Below, one piece after another: positions 17,865-28,597 of a stretch of 64,000 nt of DNA. A program made the position numbers and the translations under genes. This stretch comes from Pigmentiphaga sp. H8 (GTDB lineage: Bacteria > Pseudomonadota > Gammaproteobacteria > Burkholderiales > Burkholderiaceae_B), in contig NZ_CP033966.1 of the NCBI RefSeq assembly GCF_003854895.1, forward strand, positions 1,798,001 through 1,862,000. Reading direction: 5' to 3'. Within the stretch, counting starts at the first letter, position 1. Each line of letters begins with the position of its first letter. The notes under the pieces were generated by a model. It made no database searches. It saw nothing but the letters and a program-made list of their open reading frames with translations, and was not told the DNA's origin.

Positions 17865-17895
17865 CGGTGTCCGGGGCCCGGCAGGGCCCCGCCGC
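17864..17895. terminator. Convergent GC hairpin between ligase and lipoprotein genes
   Basis: GGGGCCC and GGGCCCC form a 7-bp stem around GGCA, with outer GCGG/CCGC pairing possible. It lies between two convergent stops. There is no long T-run, so it is at best a weak intrinsic terminator on either strand. Confidence 0.45.
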
Positions 17896-17897
17896 TG

Positions 17898-19772
17898 TTA
17901 TTGGCAGGTGGTCACGTTCGTGACCTCGACCAGGGCTTCCCGCACGTCGCAGGCCAGCTTGCGCGGCAGGTCGCCGGTTTCGGTGCAATTGCCCATGCCG
18001 TTGTAGGCCCAGATCGACCCGGTCATTCCCGTGCCGGGACGGTCGGCGGGGCAGCGGGCTTCGAAATGCACCGTGATGCAGTTGGCGACCTTGGGCTGCA
18101 CGCGGGGCCGGATGCCGATCACCGAGGGCAGTCCCCCCTTGGCGGGGCATTGGGCCGCCTGCAGGCGTATGGCGCGCCGCTCGGCGGCGAGATGATCCAG
18201 CAGCGCCTGGGTCCGGCGCTCCTGTTCCTGGCGGGCGAGCTCCGCCTTCCTGCGGGTTTCTTCCTCGCGCTGTTTTTCCTTGGCCTGCCTGGCCTGTTCC
18301 GCGGCGCGGGCTTCTTCGGCCTTGCGCTGTTCTTCCTGCTTGCGCTGGGCTTCTTGCAGACGCCGGGCCTCCTGGGGGTTTGCCGCCGGCGTCGCGGCCG
18401 CGGTCCGTTGCGGCGCGGACGAGGCGGGGGGCGCCGGGGAGGAGGCCGCGCGGGCCTGCGCCGCCGCGGCGTTCGCCGCCATGATCCGGTCGGCGCGCTC
18501 GGCGGCTTCGCGCTCGCGCTGCTGTTTCTGCTGCCCGATCTGCCGCAGTTTCTGGTTCAGGTTGCGTTCGAAGTCCTGCGATTGCTGCGCCATGCGCATG
18601 TTGGTCTGGTTGGCCTGTTGGAAGCCGCTGGCCAGGCCGCTCATGATCGCGTTCATCGTGGCCTGTGATTCGGCCGCCCGTTCGGCGGCGCGACGCTGGG
18701 CATATTCCCGGGCGCGTTCGCGCTCGATCCGGTCCTTTTCCCGGTTTTCCATGGCCGCGGCCAGGCGTTCGCGTGTCACGGGAAGGTAGATGTTGTTCCA
18801 GGTCGAGTACTCGTCATCGTCTGGATCCTGCGATCGTCCCATCATGCGGATGGAAGTGCCGCGGTTGGTGTAGACGTTGAGATAGTCGCCGTTGAAGGTG
18901 AAAATATTCTCCGTGCCCGTGTAGTGGTGAATCAGGCGATCGTCCGCAGTCAGCTCGAGCCGCCTGCTGTCGAACTCGTCGCCGGACCGGTTCGGCAGGC
19001 TCAGTGCGCGAAAAGCCTTGAGGTCGGTCTTGGAGGGCGGGCGGTAGATTTCCCGGCCAGGGCGCGATCCGTCGAGCAGGCTGTATTCCAAAACCAGGTT
19101 GCCTGCCTCGTCTTTGTCGACCTTGAGCAGGATGGTGCGGCCGACGAAGGTCTGGCCCACACTGTGTTCCCAGATGCCGAACGGTCCGGCGGCGCGCAAC
19201 TGCTGGTAGGGAGAGCCCGGATCGAGGCTGACGGGAACGGTGCTGCCGTCGGGCAGGGTGTAGACGTCGCGGCGCAGCGGCTTGGGCGTCATGCTGAACG
19301 GGCCGATCGACGCCGCATAGGAAAAATGCGCCGCAGACTCGGTCAGGGTCAATTGCAGATCGTTGAGAGAGCCGTTCAATACCTGCATGCGACCACTCTG
19401 GTCGAAGCGGATGGTCGCCTCGTCGTCGCTGAACATGCCGGAGTTTTCGATCAGCACGTGGTAGGTGTCCTGGGTCGCCGTGGTGCGAACCAGGAGCCGG
19501 ACCGAGTTGGCATGTACCAGGCGGTTGGCCGAGTAAAGGCTGATGGCCAGCGCTCTCTTGTCCGGTTCTGCCGCTACCCGCAACTGGTCGCCGTCGTCAT
19601 TGACGTACAAGTGGCCGATGTAAGGCTGCAAAAAGCCCCATTGGATCTGTTGGAAGGCGGCCTGGGCCGCCGCGATGGCTTCGGGCGAACGGGCGGTATC
19701 CGCCGGGTCTGTCGTGGCGCAGCCGGCGAGGGCTGCGCATAGCAGCGCGGGTGCGAGCAGGAGTTTTCTCAT
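17898..19772 (-). CDS. Large coiled-coil lipoprotein of unknown function
   Basis: The 624-residue protein has a lipoprotein signal with lipobox LAGC (Cys at about 18), so it is probably outer-membrane anchored. Parts in order: a beta-rich domain (about 35-330); a charged coiled coil (about 335-440, rich in RERER and QQKQQ); an Ala/Pro linker (about 440-480); a second charged helix (about 480-545); and a C-terminal domain (about 550-624) with six cysteines that could form three disulfides. I do not recognise a named family. It is divergent from ubiA (72 bp) and convergent with the ligase. The layout suggests a periplasm-spanning or scaffold protein, which is inference. Confidence 0.8.
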   Translation of the reverse strand: MRKLLLAPALLCAALAGCATTDPADTARSPEAIAAAQAAFQQIQWGFLQPYIGHLYVNDDGDQLRVAAEPDKRALAISLYSANRLVHANSVRLLVRTTATQDTYHVLIENSGMFSDDEATIRFDQSGRMQVLNGSLNDLQLTLTESAAHFSYAASIGPFSMTPKPLRRDVYTLPDGSTVPVSLDPGSPYQQLRAAGPFGIWEHSVGQTFVGRTILLKVDKDEAGNLVLEYSLLDGSRPGREIYRPPSKTDLKAFRALSLPNRSGDEFDSRRLELTADDRLIHHYTGTENIFTFNGDYLNVYTNRGTSIRMMGRSQDPDDDEYSTWNNIYLPVTRERLAAAMENREKDRIERERAREYAQRRAAERAAESQATMNAIMSGLASGFQQANQTNMRMAQQSQDFERNLNQKLRQIGQQKQQREREAAERADRIMAANAAAAQARAASSPAPPASSAPQRTAAATPAANPQEARRLQEAQRKQEEQRKAEEARAAEQARQAKEKQREEETRRKAELARQEQERRTQALLDHLAAERRAIRLQAAQCPAKGGLPSVIGIRPRVQPKVANCITVHFEARCPADRPGTGMTGSIWAYNGMGNCTETGDLPRKLACDVREALVEVTNVTTCQ

Positions 19773-19844
19773 GCGCGCATTCTAGGAATCGGAGGGTGGG
19801 CACGCATCACCCGATCCTGTGAGAGGCGCTGTTACCATAACGGC

Positions 19845-20729
19845 ATGGACCCTACGCTTCCCGTCTCTCTTTCCCACCGCCTGGGCCTGTACATGCGCCT
19901 CGTGCGCCTGGACAAGCCGATCGGCATCCTGCTGCTGGTCTGGCCCACGCTGTGGGCCCTGTGGGCCGCCAGCAACGGAGAGCCGTCGCTGTACCTGGTG
20001 TTCGCGTTCGTGATGGGTACGGCGCTGATGCGTTCGGCCGGCTGCGGCATCAACGATTATTTCGATCGCGACGTCGATCTGCACGTCGAGCGCACGCGCG
20101 ACAGGGTGTTGACGTCCGGCCTGATCTCGGGCCGCGAGGCGCTGGGCGTGACGCTGGTGCTGACGCTGCTGGCGCTGCTCCTGATCCTGCCCATGAACCG
20201 CCTGGTCTGGGCCCTGTCCGTGGTGGCCGTGTTCCTGTCCGTCACCTATCCCAAGTTCAAGCGCTTCTTCGCCATTCCCCAGGCCTACCTGGGCATCGCC
20301 TTCGGCTTCGGCATCCCCATGGCCTACGCGGCCGTGCTCGAGACCGTGCCGCTGGAAGGCTGGATCATGCTGGCCGCCAACATCTTCTGGGCGATCGCCT
20401 ACGACACCGAGTACGCCATGGTGGACCGGCCCGACGACCTCAAGCTGGGCCTGCGCACCTCCGCCGTCACCTTCGGCAAGTGGGACGTGGCCGCCGTGGG
20501 CGCGTGCTATGCGGCGACCCTGGCGCTGCTGGGCGTGGTCGGTGCCATACTGGACTACGGGTGGGCCTATGCCGCGGGCCTGGCGGGCGCCGCCGCCATC
20601 GCCGTGCGCCACCTGTGGTGGATCCGCCATCGCGACCGCGCGGCGTGTTTCCGCGCCTTCCTGCACAACACCTGGTTCGGCTTCTCGGTGTTCGCCGGCA
20701 TCTTCGTGCAGACCACGCTGCTGGGCTAG
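19845..20729 (+). CDS. ubiA: 4-hydroxybenzoate polyprenyltransferase
   Basis: The 294-residue multi-spanning membrane protein has both aspartate-rich UbiA motifs: NDYFDRDVD at about 70-78 and DTEYAMVDRPDD at about 187-198. These bind Mg-polyprenyl diphosphate. It attaches the polyprenyl tail to 4-hydroxybenzoate in ubiquinone synthesis at the inner membrane. Length and motifs are typical. ubiG lies elsewhere in this window. Confidence 0.96.
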   Translation: MDPTLPVSLSHRLGLYMRLVRLDKPIGILLLVWPTLWALWAASNGEPSLYLVFAFVMGTALMRSAGCGINDYFDRDVDLHVERTRDRVLTSGLISGREALGVTLVLTLLALLLILPMNRLVWALSVVAVFLSVTYPKFKRFFAIPQAYLGIAFGFGIPMAYAAVLETVPLEGWIMLAANIFWAIAYDTEYAMVDRPDDLKLGLRTSAVTFGKWDVAAVGACYAATLALLGVVGAILDYGWAYAAGLAGAAAIAVRHLWWIRHRDRAACFRAFLHNTWFGFSVFAGIFVQTTLLG

Positions 20730-20787
20730 CGCGGGCGGTTCGGCAGGGTGGGCCGGCCTATATAATCGTCGCTTTTCCCCCGAAGCC

Positions 20788-21486
20788 ATGTCGTCCATCG
20801 CCGACAACCTACGCGCCGTCCGCCAGCGTATCGACCATGCCGCCCAGGCCTGCGGCCGCGCGCCGGGCGAGGTGGCGCTGCTGGCGGTGTCCAAGACCTT
20901 TCCCGCCCAGGCGGTGCGCGAGGCCCACGGGGCCGGGCAGCGGGCCTTCGGCGAAAGCTACGTCCAGGAGGCCGTCGACAAGCTGGCCGCGCTGGAAGAC
21001 CTGCGGGCCGGCACCGAATGGCATTTCATCGGACCCCTGCAAAGCAACAAGGCGCGCCAGGTCGCCGCCCATTTCGACTGGGTCCACAGCGTCGACCGCC
21101 TGAAGATCGCCCAGCGCCTGTCCGATCTGCGGCCGCCCGGCATGGCCGACCTCCAGCTGTGCATCCAGGTCAACATCGACGACCAGCCGACCAAGAGCGG
21201 CGTGGCGCCCGCCGAGGCGCTCGGGCTGGCGCGGGAAATCGCCGCGCTGCCGCGCGTTCGGCTGCGCGGGCTGATGTGCATTCCCGCTCCCCAGCACGAT
21301 CCCGGCCGCCAGCAGGCCGTCTTCGCCAGCCTGGCGGCGCTCATGCGCGACCTGAACAGGGAAGGCTTCGGACTGGATACCCTGTCCATGGGCATGTCGG
21401 ACGACCTGGAGGCCGCGGTGGCGGCCGGAGCGTCCATCGTCCGGGTGGGCACCGCCATCTTCGGCGCCCGGGATTATTCGTCCTGA
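20788..21486 (+). CDS. YggS-family pyridoxal-phosphate homeostasis protein
   Basis: The 232-residue PLP-binding barrel protein has the cofactor lysine in LAVSKTFPAQ (about K36), GESYVQEAVDK, WHFIGPLQSNKA, and the phosphate-binding end SMGMSDDLEAAVAAGASIVRVG. YggS/PROSC proteins buffer PLP and affect amino-acid metabolism without known catalysis. As in many bacteria it lies directly upstream of proC (34 bp). Confidence 0.95.
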   Translation: MSSIADNLRAVRQRIDHAAQACGRAPGEVALLAVSKTFPAQAVREAHGAGQRAFGESYVQEAVDKLAALEDLRAGTEWHFIGPLQSNKARQVAAHFDWVHSVDRLKIAQRLSDLRPPGMADLQLCIQVNIDDQPTKSGVAPAEALGLAREIAALPRVRLRGLMCIPAPQHDPGRQQAVFASLAALMRDLNREGFGLDTLSMGMSDDLEAAVAAGASIVRVGTAIFGARDYSS

Positions 21487-21520
21487 CCGCGCGGCCGCAA
21501 CGCTATCCAAGGAAATCTCA

Positions 21521-22351
21521 ATGACCCAATCGCTTTCCATCGCATTCATCGGCGGCGGCAACATGGCCGCCGCGCTGATCTCCGGCCTGGCCGGCAAGTT
21601 CTGCCCCATGGGGAACATCCACGTCGTGGATCCGCACGAGTCCACCCGGCAGGCCTGGGCGGCGCGCGGGGCCACGGTCGCGGCGGCGCCGGACGAGGCC
21701 CTGTCCCGCTGCGCCATCTGGGTATACGCGGTCAAGCCGCAGGTCATGAAAGAGGTCGCGACGGCCAGCCAGCCCTGGCTCAAGGACAGCCTGGTGATCA
21801 GCATCGCCGCCGGCATCCGGGCCGCCGACCTGGCGCGCTGGCTGGGGTCCGAGGCACGGCCTTGGCCGCGCGTGGTGCGCTGCATGCCCAACACGCCGGC
21901 GCTGATCGGGCAGGGCGCAACCGGACTGGCCGCGCTCGACGGCGTGGGCGAGGCCGACCGGGCGCAGGCCCAGGCCGTGCTCGAAGCCGTCGGCAGCACC
22001 GTCTGGGTCGCGCGCGAGGCCGACCTGGACGGCGTGACCGCGCTGTCCGGCAGCGGTCCGGCCTATGTGTTCCTGTTCATCGAGGCCCTGATCGAAGGCG
22101 GCAAGGCCGTGGGGCTGGACGACGAGCAGTCGCGCGCGCTGGCGCTGGCCACGCTGTCGGGTGCCGCCAGCCTGGCCGCGGCATCTTCCGAGCCGCCGTC
22201 GGTGCTGCGCGAGCGCGTGACCTCGAAGGGGGGCACCACCGCCGCGGCGCTGGACGTGCTGGCGCAGGCGAATTTCCGCCAGGCCGTGGTCCGGGCCATG
22301 CAGGCCGCCGCCCATCGCGCGCAAGAGATGGGTGATGAGTTCGGCAGATAA
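21521..22351 (+). CDS. proC: Pyrroline-5-carboxylate reductase
   Basis: The 276-residue protein has the N-terminal NAD(P) loop FIGGGNMAAALISGL, then VKPQVM, the MPNTPALIGQGATGL segment, and the signature SGSGPAYVFLFIEALIEGG. It performs the last step of proline synthesis, P5C to L-proline. AAGGAAATCTCA precedes the start. Its 3' end overlaps the MFS gene by 17 bases. Confidence 0.97.
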   Translation: MTQSLSIAFIGGGNMAAALISGLAGKFCPMGNIHVVDPHESTRQAWAARGATVAAAPDEALSRCAIWVYAVKPQVMKEVATASQPWLKDSLVISIAAGIRAADLARWLGSEARPWPRVVRCMPNTPALIGQGATGLAALDGVGEADRAQAQAVLEAVGSTVWVAREADLDGVTALSGSGPAYVFLFIEALIEGGKAVGLDDEQSRALALATLSGAASLAAASSEPPSVLRERVTSKGGTTAAALDVLAQANFRQAVVRAMQAAAHRAQEMGDEFGR

Positions 22352-23564
22352 TCCCGCCGGCATCCAGTCGGTCGCGCGCCACCCGCCCTTCGTCCTGTTC
22401 TGGTTCAGCCGGGTCATGTCGACCCTGTCGTTCCAGATGCTGTCGGTGGCCGTGGGCTGGCAGGTCTACGAGATCACCGGCAGCGCCTTCGACCTCGGGC
22501 TGGTCGGGCTGGCGCAGTTCCTGCCCATGGTGCTGCTGACCTTCGTCGTGGGGCAGGTGGCGGACCGCTACGACCGGCGGGCCATCGCCAGCGTCTGCAT
22601 GGTGGTGGAGTCGGTCGCGGCGGGCCTCCTGGCCTTCGGTACCTGGGAGGGCTGGCTCACGCGCGACGCCATCCTGGGGCTGGTGGCGCTGGGCGGCGCC
22701 GCGCGCGCCTTCGAATCGCCCACGATGGCGGCCCTGGTGCAGGGCGTGGTGCCGCGCAGCCTCATTCCCCAGGCGGCGGCCTGGTCCACCTCCGCCACCC
22801 AGACCGCGCAGATCCTCGGGCCCGCGATGGGTGGGCTGCTGTACGGTTTCGGGTCCATGGTCGCCTACGTGGTGGCCTGCGTGTTCTTCTTCGTCGGCGG
22901 CGGGCTGGTGGCGCTGATACGGGCGGAACGCACCGCGTCCACCCGCGAGCCGGTCACGCTCAAATCCGTGTTCTCGGGCATCGCTTTCATCCGCAGCCGC
23001 CCGGTCATCCTGGGAACGCTGTCGCTGGACCTGTTCGCGGTCCTGCTGGGCGGCGCCACCGCGCTGCTGCCCATCTACGCGCGCGACATCCTGCACACCG
23101 GGCCATGGGGGCTGGGGCTGCTGCGCACGGCGCCCGCCGTGGGCGCGCTGGCCATGTCGGTCTTCCTGGCCCATCACCCCATCCATCGCCACGTCGGCCG
23201 CATCCTGTTCTCGTCGCTGGTGGTCTTCGGGCTGGCCACGGTCGTGTTCGGCCTGTCCACGCATCTGGCCGTCTCCATGGCGGCGCTGTTCGTGCTGGGG
23301 GCGTCCGACGTGGTCAGCGTCGTGATCCGCTTCACCCTGGTCCAGCTGCAGACGCCGCCGGAAATGCTGGGCCGCGTCAGCGCGGTGAACTCCCTGTTCG
23401 TCGGCACCTCCAATCAACTGGGCGAGTTCGAGTCGGGCGTGACGGCCGCGCTGTTCGGCGTGGTGCCGGCGGTGCTGATCGGCGGCGCGGGCACGGTCGC
23501 GGTGGCCCTGCTGTGGATGGTATTGTTTCCCCAGTTGCGCCGCTTGAAGTCGCTGGAAGGCTAG
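22335..23564 (+). CDS. MFS exporter, EntS-like
   Basis: The protein (about 409 residues) has roughly 12 transmembrane segments and the MFS motif-A-like loop GQVADRYDRRAIASV. The arrangement (VARHPPFVLFWFSRVMSTLSF at the start, FESPTMAALVQGVVP, AWSTSATQTAQILGPAMGGLL) matches the EntS/drug-efflux subgroup. Substrate is unknown; no siderophore genes are nearby. Initiation is ATG 22335 or GTG 22332, overlapping the proC end, so translational coupling is likely. Confidence 0.85.
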   Translation: MSSADNPAGIQSVARHPPFVLFWFSRVMSTLSFQMLSVAVGWQVYEITGSAFDLGLVGLAQFLPMVLLTFVVGQVADRYDRRAIASVCMVVESVAAGLLAFGTWEGWLTRDAILGLVALGGAARAFESPTMAALVQGVVPRSLIPQAAAWSTSATQTAQILGPAMGGLLYGFGSMVAYVVACVFFFVGGGLVALIRAERTASTREPVTLKSVFSGIAFIRSRPVILGTLSLDLFAVLLGGATALLPIYARDILHTGPWGLGLLRTAPAVGALAMSVFLAHHPIHRHVGRILFSSLVVFGLATVVFGLSTHLAVSMAALFVLGASDVVSVVIRFTLVQLQTPPEMLGRVSAVNSLFVGTSNQLGEFESGVTAALFGVVPAVLIGGAGTVAVALLWMVLFPQLRRLKSLEG

Positions 23565-23571
23565 CGGGCCC

Positions 23572-23606
23572 GATACTTGCGGGCGCGCCCGCCGCGCGCA
23601 AGTATC
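23572..23606. promoter_or_regulatory. Perfect 10-bp inverted repeat abutting the edd Shine-Dalgarno
   Basis: GATACTTGCG at 23572-23581 and CGCAAGTATC at 23597-23606 are perfect inverted arms around a 15-nt GC loop. The right arm ends two bases before GGAGG, the edd ribosome-binding site (23609-23613). It could be an operator or an mRNA hairpin controlling access to the start. There is no T-run, so it does not look like a terminator of the MFS gene. Confidence 0.5.
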
Positions 23607-23622
23607 CCGGAGGTCGACCGCC

Positions 23623-25443
<1,821 letters not shown>

Positions 25444-25464
25444 GCTCCCGCTCCCGTTCGCGGA

Positions 25465-26754
25465 TCAGGCCGCGAAGAAGGCGAAGCGGATCAGGAACAG
25501 GATGGCGATCAGCCAGGCCGCGGGATGAATTTCACGGACGCGGCCGGTGCAAGCCTTGAGCACGACGTAGCTGATGAAGCCGAACGCGAGGCCGGTGGCG
25601 ATCGAGTACGTGAAGGGCATGGCCAGCGCGGTCAGCGCGGCCGGGATGGCTTCGGTGATGTCGTCCCACTTGACGTCGATCAGCTCGCGCATCATCAGGC
25701 CGGCCACGTACAGCAGCGCGGGCGCGGTGGCGTAGGCGGGCACCGAGCCGGCCAGCGGCGAGATGAACAGCGCGGCCAGGAACAGCGCGCCGACCACCAG
25801 GGCCGTCAGGCCGGTACGGCCGCCGGCCTGGACGCCCGAGGCGCTTTCGACGTAGGCCGTGGTGCTGCTGGTGCCCAGCAGCGAGCCCGCGGTGATGGCG
25901 GTGCTGTCGGCCAGCAGGGCGCGGCCGATGCGGTTCTTGCCCTCGGCCAGCAGGCCGGCGCGCTTGGCCACGCCCATCAGCGTGCCGGTGGCGTCGAACA
26001 CCTCGACCAGCACGAACACCAGCACCACGTGCACGAAGCCCATGTGCAGCGCGCCCAGGATGTCCAGTTGCAGGAAGGTGGGCGCCAGGCTGGGGGGCGT
26101 CGAGAACACGCCGTGGAATTCGTTGATGCCCAGCACCATGCTGAGCACGGTGATGATCAGGATGCCCAGCAGGATGGCGCCGCGGACCTTCAGCGCGTCC
26201 AGCACGGCGATGATGAAGAAGCCGAGTATCGCCAGGAGCGGGGCGGGCTTGTGCAGGTCGCCCATGGTAATCAGCGTGGCCGGACTGGCGACCACGATGC
26301 CCGAGCTGCTGAGCGCGATGATGGCCAGGAACAGGCCGATACCGGCCGCGATGGCGCTGCGCAGGGAAGGCGCGATGCCCGCGATCAGCCAGCTTCGCAC
26401 GCCCGTGACGGTCAGCACGATGAAGATGACGCCCGAGATGAAGACCGCGCCCAGCGCCTGCTGCCAGGTAAAGCCCAGCGTGGCCACGACGGTGAATGCG
26501 AAGAACGCGTTCAGCCCCATGCCGGGCGCCATGCCGATGGGGTAGTTGGCGACGAAGGCCATCATCAGCGAGCCGATCGCCGCCGCGATGCAGGTGGCGG
26601 CGAAGACGGCGCCCTTGTCCATGCCGGTGGTGGACAGGATCTGCGGGTTGACGAAGATGATGTAGGACATGGTCAGGAACGTGGTGATTCCCGCCAGCAG
26701 CTCGGTGCGAGCATTGGTGCCGTGTTCGTGGAGTTTGAATAGGCGCTCTAGCAT
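25465..26754 (-). CDS. Purine (adenine/guanine/hypoxanthine) permease, AzgA-like
   Basis: The 429-residue membrane protein belongs to the AzgA branch of the nucleobase transporter family. It begins FKLHEHGTNARTELLAGITTFLTMSYIIFVNP (first part of motif), contains NYPIGMAPGMGLNAFFAF, and ends with the conserved GTSSTTAYVESASGV loop. It should import adenine, guanine or hypoxanthine by proton symport. It converges on edd (21 bp apart). The 241-bp gap to the BON-protein gene shows no gene and no recognisable purine riboswitch. Confidence 0.92.
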   Translation of the reverse strand: MLERLFKLHEHGTNARTELLAGITTFLTMSYIIFVNPQILSTTGMDKGAVFAATCIAAAIGSLMMAFVANYPIGMAPGMGLNAFFAFTVVATLGFTWQQALGAVFISGVIFIVLTVTGVRSWLIAGIAPSLRSAIAAGIGLFLAIIALSSSGIVVASPATLITMGDLHKPAPLLAILGFFIIAVLDALKVRGAILLGILIITVLSMVLGINEFHGVFSTPPSLAPTFLQLDILGALHMGFVHVVLVFVLVEVFDATGTLMGVAKRAGLLAEGKNRIGRALLADSTAITAGSLLGTSSTTAYVESASGVQAGGRTGLTALVVGALFLAALFISPLAGSVPAYATAPALLYVAGLMMRELIDVKWDDITEAIPAALTALAMPFTYSIATGLAFGFISYVVLKACTGRVREIHPAAWLIAILFLIRFAFFAA

Positions 26755-26995
26755 GGTGGCTTCCAGGTGCGTGGACGATAGTGGGAAGCCATGCGCAGCG
26801 CCCGTTGCGGCGCGCGCCGCCGCTGCGGCTTGGCGCGTGCCGATCCGGCCCCGTCTACGGCCTGTCCCCCCAGGCGCATATTAGGGGCGGTTCATCAAAA
26901 TGAAAAGCGAGGTATGGCAGGACTTCGGGCGGGCTGTTCGGGGCTTTCCGCCTGGAGCCGGGCGGCGGTCGACGGCGCCGCCCGTGGAGCACCGA

Positions 26996-27334
26996 TCAGC
27001 GGTCGCCCGTCTTCTTGAGCTGGATGTCGTTCCTGACGTCCTGGACGCCGTCGATGCCGCGCGCCACCCGCACGGCCGAATCGATCTGCGCGGAGTCGTC
27101 CGCCGAGCCGGACAACTGCACGACGCCCTTGACCGTCTTGACCTTGATGCTGAGCGACTGCGTCGCCTGTTCCTTCAGCAGCGCGGCCTTGACCTTGGTG
27201 GTGATCACCGTGTCGCCGGCGAAGCTGCTGGCCGACTCCTTGGTGCTCTGGCCGTCGCTCTGAGCCATGGCCAGGGGCGTGGCGGCTGAGAAGGCTGCAA
27301 TCATGGCGGCGATCATCAGGTTGCGTGTCCTCAT
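26996..27334 (-). CDS. Periplasmic BON-domain protein
   Basis: The 112-residue protein has a Sec signal (cleavage near PLAMA-QSDG) and one BON domain at about 40-108 with the typical pattern VITTKVKAALLK..., IKVKTVKGVVQLSGSADD and GVQDVRNDI. BON proteins such as OsmY stabilise the envelope under osmotic or shock stress. GGAGAG lies upstream of the ATG. It is monocistronic. Confidence 0.9.
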   Translation of the reverse strand: MRTRNLMIAAMIAAFSAATPLAMAQSDGQSTKESASSFAGDTVITTKVKAALLKEQATQSLSIKVKTVKGVVQLSGSADDSAQIDSAVRVARGIDGVQDVRNDIQLKKTGDR

Positions 27335-27578
27335 CGATCTCTCCTTGAAAGCGGCCGTTCCAGCGGGTGGAGGTGGCCGATGCTTTCAACATACGAGGGC
27401 GGCCGCTCGGGTGTCAAAGCAGGCTGTGTGCATTTGTAAGGCGTGATGCCAGCGCAGGCCGGTTTCACGCGGATCCCGGTGCAAGCCGTCACGATTGCAA
27501 GGGATGCGTGGCACATGTAACGCCGCGTGGGCGTCCTTCACGCCGGGCGCCTACAATGGGCGCTCTTCTGGAAAGTCC

Positions 27579-28436
27579 ATGTTCAGCTATCGCCATGCCT
27601 TCCACGCCGGCAACCATGCCGACGTGCTCAAACACCTCGTCCTCGTGCAGCTGCTGCGCTATTTCGCCCAGAAAGACGCGCCGTACTGGTACATCGACAC
27701 CCACGCGGGCGCCGGGATCTACGCGCTGGAAGGCGACTGGGCGGGCAAGAACGCCGAGTTCGAGACCGGCATCGCACGCCTGTGGACGCGCGACGACCTG
27801 CCCGGCATCGTGGCCGAATACGTGGACGAGATCGCCGCCTTCAACGAGGACGATCTGCTGCGCCACTATCCCGGGTCGCCCTTCATCGCGGCGCAGGCGC
27901 TGCGCGAACGGGACCGCCTGCGGCTGTTCGAGCTGCACCCCACCGAGATCGACGTCCTGCGGCGCAACTGCCGCCACCTGGGCCGGGAGATCGAGCGCCA
28001 CACCATGATCTATGCCGCCGACGGCTTCGACGGCGTGAAGGCCCTGCTGCCGCCCCCGACGCGGCGCGGCATCGTGCTGATCGACCCGTCGTACGAGGAC
28101 AAGCGCGACTACGCCCGTGTCCTTCACTGCCTGGAAGAGGGCTTGAAGCGTTTCGCTACCGGCTGCTTCGCGGTCTGGTATCCGCAGGTGCAGCGGCTGG
28201 AATCGCAGCAACTGGCGGGGCGGCTGGCGCGCGTGCCCGCGCGCGCCTGGCTGCACGTCAGCCTGACCGTGCGCAAGCCGTCGAGCGACGGCCTAGGCCT
28301 GTACGGCAGCGGCATGTTCATCGTCAATCCGCCGTGGGTGCTGGAGTCGGCCCTGAAGGAAATCATGCCCTGGCTGACCGAGGTCCTGGCCCAGGACGCC
28401 GGCGCCACGTTCACGCTGGAAAGCCGCGAAGGCTAG
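27579..28436 (+). CDS. rlmJ: 23S rRNA (adenine-2030-N6)-methyltransferase RlmJ
   Basis: The 285-residue protein starts MFSYRHAFHAGNHADVLKH, the RlmJ hallmark, with the SAM-site segment YIDTHAGAGIY and the catalytic motif LIDPSYEDK (DPxY-like). It methylates A2030 of 23S rRNA, a non-essential modification. Length fits the family (about 280). It stands alone; a terminator follows. Confidence 0.95.
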   Translation: MFSYRHAFHAGNHADVLKHLVLVQLLRYFAQKDAPYWYIDTHAGAGIYALEGDWAGKNAEFETGIARLWTRDDLPGIVAEYVDEIAAFNEDDLLRHYPGSPFIAAQALRERDRLRLFELHPTEIDVLRRNCRHLGREIERHTMIYAADGFDGVKALLPPPTRRGIVLIDPSYEDKRDYARVLHCLEEGLKRFATGCFAVWYPQVQRLESQQLAGRLARVPARAWLHVSLTVRKPSSDGLGLYGSGMFIVNPPWVLESALKEIMPWLTEVLAQDAGATFTLESREG

Positions 28437-28476
28437 GCCGCTACGCCCCCCTAAACACGCCGGGTTCCCTCCCGCC

Positions 28477-28510
28477 ACGCCGAGTCCTCTCCAGGAGGCT
28501 CGGCGTTTTT
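28477..28510 (+). terminator. Rho-independent terminator of rlmJ
   Basis: ACGCCGAG pairs with CTCGGCGT, with inner TCCTC/GAGG pairing, followed by a T-run (28506-28511). It lies 41 bp after the stop. Confidence 0.88.
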
Positions 28511-28515
28511 TATGG

Positions 28516-28555
28516 TTGAATTCAATTGAATTCAGTTGAATTTAACTGAATTCAG
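28516..28555. repeat. Four tandem 10-bp palindromic units before the FAH-family gene
   Basis: Units TTGAATTCAA, TTGAATTCAG, TTGAATTTAA and CTGAATTCAG follow each other with no gap. Each carries the TGAATTCA palindrome or a one-base variant. A 10-bp period puts all units on the same helix face. The array ends 42 bp before the next gene's ATG, and is AT-rich in a GC-rich genome. It is a candidate multi-site operator or promoter-modulating repeat. Confidence 0.75.
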
Positions 28556-28597
28556 GAATAGCATCGCCCACTTCGATACGCTGATTGAGGCCCCCGC

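Noticed and set aside
26755..26995. Purine riboswitch upstream of the purine permease
   Set aside because: No conserved purine-riboswitch core or paired kissing-loop pattern could be identified in the GC-rich leader.
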